This document shows positions 16,164 to 24,389 of a stretch of 33,585 nt of DNA, in pieces. The stretch's first letter is position 1; the number at the start of each line of letters is the position of its first letter. Source of the DNA: Armatimonadota bacterium (GTDB lineage: Bacteria; Armatimonadota; Chthonomonadetes; Chthonomonadales; CAJBBX01); NCBI GenBank assembly GCA_026392115.1, contig JAPLCQ010000025.1, positions 1 through 33,585 of the forward strand, read 5' to 3'. The translations under genes were made by a program, and so were the position numbers. Under the pieces are notes generated by a model that ran no database searches, was not told the DNA's origin, and saw only the letters and a program-made list of their open reading frames with translations.

Positions 16164-19100
16164 ATGGTGTACTTCAGGTATTCCCCGCGCCCGCGCGCCG
16201 AAGCCGCTTCTATCTGCCGCATCCTCGGTGCGGCTCTGTTCCTCGCCTCGCTCGTCGCATCGGCGCCATGCCGCGCAGCCGATCCCGTGACGGCCGGCAG
16301 CGAAGTGGACTATCCGCCGTTCTGCATCGTCGACGCACGCGGACGCGCGACCGGCTTCTCCGTGGAACTGATGGAGGCGGCGCTCCGCTCCATGGGGCGT
16401 GGCGTCGCCTGGAAGACGGGCGTCTGGGCCGATGTGAAGACATGGCCGGCCCGCGGCGTGGTGCAGGCCCTGCCCATGGTGGCGCGCACCCCTGAGCGGG
16501 AGCCCAGGTACGACTTCACCTTCCCATACATGACCCAGCACGGCGCCATCGTGGTGCGCCAGAACCAGACGGGCATTCGCCGCATCGACGACCTCGCCGG
16601 CCGCGACGTCGCGGTGATGAAGGGCGATATCTCGGAGGAGTTCATGCTCGGCGCCGGCACGGGCGCCCGACTGCACTCCGTGGCGACTTTTCCCGAGGCT
16701 CTCAGGCAACTCGCCGCCGGCCGCTACGACGCCGTGGTGATCCAGCGCTTGCTGGCGGCGCGGCTGATAGGCGAACTCGGCCTGACCAACCTTGCGATAT
16801 CGGACCAGCCCCTGGAGGGCTTCCAGCAGGTCTTCTGCTTCGCCGTCAAGGAAGGCGACCGCGATACGCTGGCCGTCCTGAACGAGGGGCTCTCGCTCGT
16901 CATCGCCAACGGCGCCTATGCCCACCTCCACGCCAAGTGGTTCGCCGCCCTCGAGCTGCCCACGCGGCGGCGGCTGGTGATCGGCGGCGACGATCGCTTC
17001 CCGCCCTACGAGTTCCTGGATGCCCACGGCCTGCCCGCCGGTCTGAACGTGGACCTGGCGCGCGCCGTCGCCAGGGAAGTAGGGCTCGACATCGAGATCA
17101 AGCTGGGCCCGTGGGAGGCCGCCCGCAAGGGATTGGAGACGGGCCAGTTCGACGCGCTGGGCGGCCTGGCCTACTCACCGGATCGGGCGCTGAGGGTGGA
17201 CTTCGCTCCTCCGCATACCATGCTCAACTATGTCGCCGTGGTCCGCCCGGCAAGCGGCGCGCCGCCCGAAACGGTGGCCCAACTCCGAGGACGCAGCCTG
17301 GCGGTCCAGCGCGACGACATGGGCCACGATATGATCCTCCGCCTGGGTCTGGGCGACCGCGCCGCGGCGGTGGGCTCCCAGAAGGAGGCCATACAGCGGG
17401 TCGTCGTCGGCACGTCCGATTGCGCCGTCGTAACGCGGCTGGCAGCCCTCGAATGGGAGCGGGCGCACGGCTCGGCGGAACTCCGGATCGGGCGGCGCCC
17501 CGTCCTATCGGTTCCGTACGGCTTCGCCGTGGCCAAGGGGAACGGCGCCCTCCTGGCCCAGATCAGCGAAGGCCTGAAGACCCTGGCGGAGCGGGGCGAG
17601 CTGCGGCGCATCCACGACAAGTGGCTCGGACCCGACGACGAGCCCAACGTGGCGGTCGTGCTCCGCTACGCGGCCATGGTGGCCGGGCCCCTCCTGCTGG
17701 CGCTGCTGGGCGGGGTCCTGTGGGTCCGGTCGCTGCGTCGCCAAGTCGCCCTGCGCACGGCGTCGCTGAGCCAGAGCGTTCGCCAGTTCCAGCTTCTCCT
17801 GGAGGGCGCCCCGGAGGCGATCTTCATTCAGACCGACTACCGGTTCCACTACGTCAACGCGGCCGCGTGCAGGCTGTTCGGCGCGGCGGGGCCGCAGGAG
17901 TTGATCGGTCGCCCCGTCATGGAGCGCTTCCACGCCGACTACCACGCCGCCATCGCCGATCGCATACGCAGGCTCAACGAGGAGCGCGAGCCGGCGGCGC
18001 GCATCCGGCAGACATGGCTGCGCCTGGACGGGAGCGAGGTCCCGGTCGAGGTCTCCGGCGTGCCCGTGACCTTTGAGGGCAGCGACGGCGCCCTGATCTT
18101 CGCGCGCGACATCACGGACCATGAGCGCATGGAGGCGCAGCTGCGGCAGGCCCAGAAGATGGAGGCGGTCGGGCGGCTTGCCGGAGGCGTGGCGCACGAC
18201 TTCAACAACATGCTGATGGCCGTGCTCAACTACGTGGAGTTGGCCCGCGACGCCGTGGAGCGCGACCACCCTGTCCGGGAGTGCCTCGACGAGATCGAGG
18301 GCGTTTCGCAACGCTCGGCCAACCTCACGCGGCAACTCCTGGCGTTCGCCCGCAGGCAGACCATCGCGCCGGCTGTGCTGGACCTGAACGCCGAAATCGG
18401 GCGCATGCTCAAGATGCTCCGCAGCCTGATCGGCGAGGACATCGAACTGGTCTGGAAGCCGGGCGACGGGCTCTGGCCGGTCAAGGCCGACCCATCGCAG
18501 ATCGACCAGGTGCTGGCCAACGTCAGCGTCAACGCCCGCGACGCCATGGGCGGACCCGGCACGCTGACCGTCGAGACCGCCAACGTCACGGTCGATGCGG
18601 CCACCGCGTCGAAGCACGGCGACGCGCTCCCGGGCGACTATGTGGCCCTGACGCTGACCGATACCGGGCGCGGCATGGACGCGGATGCCCTGCAACATAT
18701 CTTCGAGCCTTTCTACACCACCAAAGGCGTTGGCGAGGGGACCGGGCTCGGCCTGGCGACCGTGTTCGGGATCATGCAACAGAACGGGGGCTTCGTGAGC
18801 GTATCGAGCACGCCGGGCAGCGGGACGACACTGAGGATGCACTTCCCGCGGGAGGCCCACGAGGCGCCTGAGGCCCCTCCGCCGACCGCCGCCGCGGAAC
18901 GGCCCGGCGGCGGAGAGACGATCCTGCTCGTGGAGGATGAGCGGGCCATCCGGCTCTCGACCAAGCGGTTGCTCGAGCGCCTCGGGTACCTGGTGCTCGT
19001 CGCCGACGCGCCCGGCGAGGCGCTGAAGGTCGCCTTGGCGTGCGCGGGCGTGATCGACCTGCTCCTCACCGACGTCGTCATGCCGGAGATGACGGGCCGC

Positions 19101-19283
19101 GAGCTTGCGGCGCGCCTGGTGGAGCAGCGGCCCGGCCTCCGGTGCATATTCATGTCCGGCTATACCGCCAACGTGATCGCCCAGCACGGCGTCCTGGACG
19201 AGGGCGTCCGGTTCCTGCCGAAGCCCTTCACGCGGGACGGCCTCGCCGCCGCCGTTCGCGCCGCGCTCGACGACGCGCCGTAA
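16164..19283 (+). CDS. Hybrid sensor histidine kinase with two periplasmic solute-binding domains
   Basis: A 1039-residue membrane sensor. After a signal segment come two tandem SBP_bac_3 periplasmic domains (about 42-265, beginning at SEVDYPPFCIVDARG; about 270-490, beginning at GGDDRFPPYEFLDAHG). A single transmembrane helix (about 495-520) is followed by a PAS domain (about 540-650), a HisKA domain with phospho-acceptor His678 in GGVAHDFNNML, a HATPase domain with DTGRGMD and GEGTGLGL, and a receiver (about 918-1035) with Asp970 in LLLTDVVMPEM. It probably binds amino-acid-like or other small ligands and phosphorylates its own receiver; no output regulator is adjacent. The HDFNN-type H-box is common in kinases of this architecture. 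The ribosome site is weak (GGGTGA); a GTG follows the ATG immediately. Confidence 0.93.
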   Translation: MVYFRYSPRPRAEAASICRILGAALFLASLVASAPCRAADPVTAGSEVDYPPFCIVDARGRATGFSVELMEAALRSMGRGVAWKTGVWADVKTWPARGVVQALPMVARTPEREPRYDFTFPYMTQHGAIVVRQNQTGIRRIDDLAGRDVAVMKGDISEEFMLGAGTGARLHSVATFPEALRQLAAGRYDAVVIQRLLAARLIGELGLTNLAISDQPLEGFQQVFCFAVKEGDRDTLAVLNEGLSLVIANGAYAHLHAKWFAALELPTRRRLVIGGDDRFPPYEFLDAHGLPAGLNVDLARAVAREVGLDIEIKLGPWEAARKGLETGQFDALGGLAYSPDRALRVDFAPPHTMLNYVAVVRPASGAPPETVAQLRGRSLAVQRDDMGHDMILRLGLGDRAAAVGSQKEAIQRVVVGTSDCAVVTRLAALEWERAHGSAELRIGRRPVLSVPYGFAVAKGNGALLAQISEGLKTLAERGELRRIHDKWLGPDDEPNVAVVLRYAAMVAGPLLLALLGGVLWVRSLRRQVALRTASLSQSVRQFQLLLEGAPEAIFIQTDYRFHYVNAAACRLFGAAGPQELIGRPVMERFHADYHAAIADRIRRLNEEREPAARIRQTWLRLDGSEVPVEVSGVPVTFEGSDGALIFARDITDHERMEAQLRQAQKMEAVGRLAGGVAHDFNNMLMAVLNYVELARDAVERDHPVRECLDEIEGVSQRSANLTRQLLAFARRQTIAPAVLDLNAEIGRMLKMLRSLIGEDIELVWKPGDGLWPVKADPSQIDQVLANVSVNARDAMGGPGTLTVETANVTVDAATASKHGDALPGDYVALTLTDTGRGMDADALQHIFEPFYTTKGVGEGTGLGLATVFGIMQQNGGFVSVSSTPGSGTTLRMHFPREAHEAPEAPPPTAAAERPGGGETILLVEDERAIRLSTKRLLERLGYLVLVADAPGEALKVALACAGVIDLLLTDVVMPEMTGRELAARLVEQRPGLRCIFMSGYTANVIAQHGVLDEGVRFLPKPFTRDGLAAAVRAALDDAP

Positions 19284-19309
19284 CGCGAAGGCCGCGCGCG
19301 CGCCGTTCA

Positions 19310-19341
19310 GCGCCCCAGGAGGATTCGGCCAACGGGGGCGC
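19310..19341 (+). terminator. Degenerate hairpin after the histidine kinase gene
   Basis: GCGCCCC (19310-19316) and GGGGCGC (19335-19341) pair around a loop containing GGAGG and TTCGGC. It matches the layout of the hairpins after the propeller genes (22542, 25803, 28976) but with imperfect inner pairing, so it looks like a diverged member of the same element. Confidence 0.5.
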
Positions 19342-19373
19342 GCGTCCCGTTCGACATCGGCTGGAGGGGCCTC

Positions 19374-19402
19374 TTGCGCCGACCTCCGATCCGTGTTACC
19401 AT
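19374..19402 (+). promoter_or_regulatory. Promoter of propeller gene 1
   Basis: TTGCGC (19374-19379), exactly 17 bases, then TACCAT (19397-19402). The same -35 and spacer length occur before the other three propeller paralogs. The leader would be about 135 bases. Confidence 0.7.
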
Positions 19403-19542
19403 GTTGCTACCGCGGCTCATCAGCGGCAGCCACGCAAGCACACCGCGGCATGGCGCACACGACCGAGCCCACGGCGGGCCGCCCACGTTGAGCATTGCGC
19501 TCCGGGGCGCCGACACTTCACGCTGTTACGGGAGTATGACTC

Positions 19543-22506
19543 ATGTCCAGACGGCTGAGACCCTATCGCGCGCCTGTCGTCGTCACGCTGGCTGCTTGCG
19601 TCGCCGTCCTGGCGCCGGCCGGCGCCCTGCCGACCCGCGCCTCTCTGGCCGGCCTTCCGCTCACCTTTGAGCGGAACACCGGACACTGGCCCGAGCAGGT
19701 CGAGTTCGTGGCCCGTTCGGGGCAGGGAACCCTCTTCCTCACGAAGCGGGAGATGGTCCTGTCGTTGCGCAAGGGCGACAAGGGCGCCGCGCTCCGGCTC
19801 AAGCTGCAGGGCTCCAACCCGAAGGCCGTCGCCTCGGGCCTTGAGAAGCAGCCCGGCATCGTCAACTACTTCATAGGCAACGACCCGAAGAAGTGGCGCA
19901 CGAGAGTGCCCACCTACTCCCGCGTCAAGCTGGCCGGCGTCTACCCCGGCGTGGACCTGGTCACCTACGGCGCGGGCAAGTCGCGCACGCTGGAGTATGA
20001 CTTCGTCGTGAGGCCGGGCGCCGACACGAAGCGCATCCGCATGGCCGTCTCCGGCGCGAAGTCGCTGCGGAGCGTGGGCGGCAGGCTGATCGCCTCGACC
20101 TCCTGCGGCGATGTGACGCTCAACCGGCCCTACGCCTACCAGACCATCGACGGGGTCCGCAAGCAGGTCGCCTGCTCCTTCACGCTGGAGCGGAACACCG
20201 TCGCCTTCGAGGTCGCACGCTACGACGCGAGCCGGCCGCTCGTGGTGGATCCGACGCTGGAGTACAGCACCTTCCTGGGCGGCGCCCTCGACGACAGTTG
20301 CCAGGGAATCCAGGTGGACTCGACAGGCGCCGTCTACGCCTGTGGCTACACGAGCAGCTCTGCCTTTCCCACCAGCGGCACGGGCTTCGACCGAACCTTT
20401 GGCGGGACCGAGGATGGCTTTGTAACCAAGCTCAGTTCGTCCGGCGCCGGGCTGGTCTACAGCACGTTCCTGGGTGGCGCCGGTGGCGACTACTGCTGGG
20501 ACATCGCGGTGGATGCCGCGGGCCAGGCAGTCGTCACCGGTGGCACCGATAGCGGCGGGTTCCCAACCACACTGGCGGCCTATGACAGGTCCTTGGGCGG
20601 CAGCAGCGATGCCTTCGTGACCCGGCTCAACGCCACGGGCTCCGTGCTGATGTTCAGCACGTTCATAGGCGGGACGGGTACCTACTCAGAAGAGGGCCAC
20701 GGCGTTGCCCTCGATAGCACGGGGAACGCCGTTGTGTGCGGCTCCACGCAGAGCCCCTCGTTCCCGACCACCATCGGAGCCTATGATCGCACACATGGCG
20801 GCGGTTGGGACGGCTTCGTCGTCAAATTGACCGTTACCGGCGGCGAACTCCGCTACGGCACATTCCTGGGCGGCGCCGGTGAAGATTCCGCCAGGTGCCT
20901 CGCGCTGGACGCTGCCGGCGCTCCCATCGTCTGCGGGCAGACGGCAAGCGCGGCTTTCCCTACCACGCCGGGAGCGTACGACACGGCGCTGGCCGGCGCC
21001 GATGGCTTCGTGACCAAGCTCAGCGCCGACTTCGCCTCGCTGGTCTACAGCACATTCCTGGGCGGCAGCCTGTATGAGGACGCCAAGCACATCGCGGTAG
21101 ACTCCGCCGGCGCCGCCTACGTCTGTGGCAACACGAGCAGTTCCGACTTCCCGACCACGACCGGAGCGTACGACGAGACCCACAACGGCGGATCATATGA
21201 CGCCTTCGTGGTGAAGCTGAGCCCCGACGGCTCGTCGCTGAACTACGGCACACTCCTGGGTGGCTCCGGCACCGATTACGGCTTGGCTCTCGCCCTCGAT
21301 GCCGATGGGTCGCCGTACGTCTGCGGCTACACCGCCAGCACAGACTTCCCCACCACCGCCGGCGCGTATGACACCACCCACAATGGCGTCGCTGATGTCT
21401 ACGTCGCCAGGTTGAGCGCCGACCTCTCCGCACTTCGGTACAGCACGCTGATGGGCAGCCCCAACTGGGACATCTGCGAGTGCATATCAGTGAACAGCGC
21501 CGGCGTGGTTGCGCTGGGCGGCAGGGTCGGCACGGGCTTTCCCGTCACCACCGGCGCGTACGATACGAGTTTCAACGGGGCCAGCCAGTACGACGCCTTC
21601 GTGGCCAGATTCGGGTTCGCGCCGGCCACGACCTCCCTCTCCGCCACCGGAGCGACCGGGCAGGTGGGGGAGATGGTGGAGTTCACGGCGACGCTCACCT
21701 CGGGCGGCTCGCCCGTGGATGGGGCGACGGTGGAGTTCACCACGCCCGACAGCGTAACCACCTCCCGCACAACCAATGCGTCCGGTGTCGCCAACCTCTG
21801 GTACGACATCCCGGTCGGCGCCGTCACGGATACCGTGGCTGTGGCCTATCAGGCGACGGACTCCTACCAGGCCGCCGACACCACCGCTGCGCTGACGGTG
21901 AGCGCGGTAGCCACGGTCAAGGTCTCGTCGTTCACCGGCAAGCAGGGCGAGGCGCTGACGCTCTACGCCTACCTCTGGCAGGGAAGGACCACGGCGGGCC
22001 TCACGGGCAAGCAGCTAACCTACAGGATCGACGGCGGACCGGCCGTCGACTTCGCCTCGCTCACCGCCGGGACCTTCGGCATGACGACCACCCCATACAC
22101 CGTCCCCGGCGCCATGTCGGCGGGAGCGCACACTCTGACCGTGGACTGGGCGGGCGGCGGCGGCTACCCGGCCTCGCAGGGGACAAGCACGCTGACCGTG
22201 AACGTGCCGGCGCGGACCTATCTCTGGGTCCACAGCCACGGCGCCACGCGCAACGCCGCCACCAAGCTCACCTGTTATCTGTATGACTACAGGCGCAACG
22301 GCGACCTGGTGCCCGTGCCGGGCAAGTCCATCAGCTTCAGCGTGGGCGGCACGCCGGTGGGCACGGCCGTCACCGCCACCGACGGCAAGGCGTTCCGCGT
22401 CTATACGCCGGTCGCGACGGGCGCCCTGACGCAGACCCTCTCCTTCGCCGGCGACGCGGCATACTCCGCCACCAGCAACACCGGCGCCCTCACCGTCACC
22501 CCGTAA
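19543..22506 (+). CDS. Exported seven-bladed SBBP propeller/Ig-like protein 1
   Basis: A 987-residue protein. After a signal peptide comes a DUF7948-like domain (about 40-240), beginning PLTFERNTGHWPEQVEFVARSGQ and containing TSCGDV...QVACSF, two Cys conserved in most paralogs here. Seven SBBP repeats follow (about 240-690), each starting with a strand like YSTFLGG and carrying AVDxxGxxYVCGxT...FPTTxGAYD and VxKLxxxG segments, enough for one seven-bladed propeller. Three Ig-like domains of about 95 residues end the protein, the last with YLWVHSHGA and GKSISFSVGGTPVG. No enzyme motif; a surface or secreted binding role is inferred. GGGAG lies eight bases before the ATG. Its C-terminus and terminator closely resemble those of gene 2. 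Confidence 0.9.
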   Translation: MSRRLRPYRAPVVVTLAACVAVLAPAGALPTRASLAGLPLTFERNTGHWPEQVEFVARSGQGTLFLTKREMVLSLRKGDKGAALRLKLQGSNPKAVASGLEKQPGIVNYFIGNDPKKWRTRVPTYSRVKLAGVYPGVDLVTYGAGKSRTLEYDFVVRPGADTKRIRMAVSGAKSLRSVGGRLIASTSCGDVTLNRPYAYQTIDGVRKQVACSFTLERNTVAFEVARYDASRPLVVDPTLEYSTFLGGALDDSCQGIQVDSTGAVYACGYTSSSAFPTSGTGFDRTFGGTEDGFVTKLSSSGAGLVYSTFLGGAGGDYCWDIAVDAAGQAVVTGGTDSGGFPTTLAAYDRSLGGSSDAFVTRLNATGSVLMFSTFIGGTGTYSEEGHGVALDSTGNAVVCGSTQSPSFPTTIGAYDRTHGGGWDGFVVKLTVTGGELRYGTFLGGAGEDSARCLALDAAGAPIVCGQTASAAFPTTPGAYDTALAGADGFVTKLSADFASLVYSTFLGGSLYEDAKHIAVDSAGAAYVCGNTSSSDFPTTTGAYDETHNGGSYDAFVVKLSPDGSSLNYGTLLGGSGTDYGLALALDADGSPYVCGYTASTDFPTTAGAYDTTHNGVADVYVARLSADLSALRYSTLMGSPNWDICECISVNSAGVVALGGRVGTGFPVTTGAYDTSFNGASQYDAFVARFGFAPATTSLSATGATGQVGEMVEFTATLTSGGSPVDGATVEFTTPDSVTTSRTTNASGVANLWYDIPVGAVTDTVAVAYQATDSYQAADTTAALTVSAVATVKVSSFTGKQGEALTLYAYLWQGRTTAGLTGKQLTYRIDGGPAVDFASLTAGTFGMTTTPYTVPGAMSAGAHTLTVDWAGGGGYPASQGTSTLTVNVPARTYLWVHSHGATRNAATKLTCYLYDYRRNGDLVPVPGKSISFSVGGTPVGTAVTATDGKAFRVYTPVATGALTQTLSFAGDAAYSATSNTGALTVTP

Positions 22507-22541
22507 CGCTAAAGCCGCAACAACCGCATACGGACTACACA

Positions 22542-22573
22542 GCGCCCCCGGCGGCTTCGGCTTCCGGGGGCGC
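22542..22573 (+). terminator. UUCG-capped hairpin after propeller gene 1
   Basis: GCGCCCCCGGCGGC, a TTCG tetraloop closed by C-G, then GCTTCCGGGGGCGC: a 14-bp stem with one C-T mismatch and a G-T pair. It starts 36 bases after the stop codon. No T-tract follows. Confidence 0.75.
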
Positions 22574-22608
22574 CGGCACGGCTCGGGGAAGAATCCCCCG
22601 CGCCCCCC

Positions 22609-22637
22609 TTGCGCCGTCGGTCATTGTGCTGTATGAT
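22609..22637 (+). promoter_or_regulatory. Promoter of propeller gene 2
   Basis: TTGCGC (22609-22614), 17 bases, then TATGAT (22632-22637), the best sigma-70-like match of the four paralog promoters. It starts 35 bases after the hairpin of gene 1; leader about 130 bases. Confidence 0.75.
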
Positions 22638-22772
22638 TTCCTCAGGGACGTGGGTACTGCTGGCTCACTGCCGCGGGGGCACGCCACGCCGGACCGGCGA
22701 TGTGCCGGACTCGGCGCCGAGGCGCCATATGGCGGGCGCGTCCGCATCACTGACATTGGAGAGGACAAGCAC

Positions 22773-24380
22773 ATGCCAAAAGCCAAGCTGTACGGTCTCG
22801 CCGCCGCGGTGGCGCTGTCGGCACTTGCCGGCGTAGCGGGGGCCTCGCCGTCCGCTCCGCGATCCGGCTGGCCGATCGCGCCGCCGTTGACCTTCGAGAA
22901 GAACACGGGGCGCTTTCCAGCCCAGGTGAAGTTCGTGGCCCGCACCGGCGGAGGCACGCTCTTCCTGACGAACCGGGAGGCGGTCCTTGCGCTGACGGGC
23001 CGGGACAAGGCCGCGGCGCTCCGGCTGAAGCTGGCCGGATCAAACCCCGGCGCCGTCGCCGCCGGCCTGGACAAGCTGCCGGGCCATGTCAACTACATCG
23101 TCGGCGATGACCCGGCGAAGTGGCGCACCAACGTGCCCACCTACTCGCGCGTCAAGCTGACGGGCGTCTACCCCGGCATCGACCTGGTCTACTACGGCGC
23201 CCGCAAGAGCCGCGCGCTGGAGTACGACTTCGTCGTGAAGCCCGGCGCCGACCCGTCGAGAATCCGCATGGCGGTCTCCGGCGCGAAGTCGCTCCGCTCC
23301 GCCGGCGGCCGTCTCGTCGCCTCCACGGCGGTCGGCGACGTGGCGCTGAACACGCCGTACGCCTACCAGACCGTGAACGGCGTGCGCCGGCAGGTGGCCT
23401 GCTCCTTCAGCCTGGAGAGCAACACCGTGGCCTTCCGGGTCGCCCGCTACGACGCGACCCGACCGCTGGTTGTGGACCCGACGCTGGTCTTCAGCACCTA
23501 TCTCGGCGGCTCCGGCGCCGACTATCAGACCCCCGGCGTCTACGGCCCGCCGAACGGCATCGCCGTCGACTCCGCCGGCGCCGTCTACGTCACCGGCTGC
23601 GCCGGCTCGGCCAACTTCCCCACGACTGCGGGCGCGTACCAGACGGCCAGGGCGGGCAGCCAGACCGACGCCTACGTGACGAAGATCAACCCCGGCGGCG
23701 CCACGCTTGCCTACAGCACCTACCTGGGCGGCACGGGCGCGGATTACGGCTATTCCATTGCCGTCGACTCGCTGGGGTCGGCCTACGTTACCGGCGCCGC
23801 CAACGCGGGCTTCCCGACCACGGCCGGCGCCTTCTCCACCACCAACACCGGGTTGCTCGACGTCTTCGTTACGAAGCTCAACCCGGCGGGCAGCGCCCTC
23901 GTCTACAGCACCTATCTCGGCGGCGATGCTTCTGAATACGGCCACTGCATCGTGCTGGACGCCGCCAACAACGCCGTCGTCGGCGGCTACGCGACGGCCC
24001 CGACCACGGTTCAGTTCCCCACGACGGCAGGAGCCTTCCAGGTCCTGCCCGCCGGCAACACGGAGGGCTTTGTGGCCAAGCTCAACGCCGGGGGGACCGC
24101 CCTGCTCTGGAGCACGCTCCTGGGCGGCACGGGCGTCGACTCCGTGACCGGCGTGGTGGTTGAGGCGGTGACGGACAACGTCTTCGTCTCGGGCATGACC
24201 AACGGCGGCGGCTTCCCGAGCGTACCCGGCAGCTACGATGCCACCGCCAACGGCGCCGCCGACGGCTTCGTGGCCAAGCTGAACTCCACGGGCTCGGCGC
24301 TGATCTACGGGACCTTCCTCGGCGGCACGGGCGACGACCGCGTGCTGTCGTTGGCCACCGATACCTCCGGCAACGCCTAA
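22773..24380 (+). CDS. 5' part of propeller gene 2, as truncated by the stop
   Basis: If the TAA is real and not read through, translation gives 535 residues: signal peptide, DUF7948-like domain and about four and a half of seven propeller blades. An incomplete propeller without the Ig-like domains is unlikely to fold normally. Promoter and ribosome site are intact, so transcription probably continues. Confidence 0.6.
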   Translation: MPKAKLYGLAAAVALSALAGVAGASPSAPRSGWPIAPPLTFEKNTGRFPAQVKFVARTGGGTLFLTNREAVLALTGRDKAAALRLKLAGSNPGAVAAGLDKLPGHVNYIVGDDPAKWRTNVPTYSRVKLTGVYPGIDLVYYGARKSRALEYDFVVKPGADPSRIRMAVSGAKSLRSAGGRLVASTAVGDVALNTPYAYQTVNGVRRQVACSFSLESNTVAFRVARYDATRPLVVDPTLVFSTYLGGSGADYQTPGVYGPPNGIAVDSAGAVYVTGCAGSANFPTTAGAYQTARAGSQTDAYVTKINPGGATLAYSTYLGGTGADYGYSIAVDSLGSAYVTGAANAGFPTTAGAFSTTNTGLLDVFVTKLNPAGSALVYSTYLGGDASEYGHCIVLDAANNAVVGGYATAPTTVQFPTTAGAFQVLPAGNTEGFVAKLNAGGTALLWSTLLGGTGVDSVTGVVVEAVTDNVFVSGMTNGGGFPSVPGSYDATANGAADGFVAKLNSTGSALIYGTFLGGTGDDRVLSLATDTSGNA

Positions 24381-24389
24381 GTGGCCGGT

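Noticed and set aside
24378-24380. Selenocysteine or pyrrolysine recoding at the internal stop
   Set aside because: The codon is TAA, whereas those systems use TGA and TAG; no recoding element is seen and a paralog has Tyr at the comparable site.
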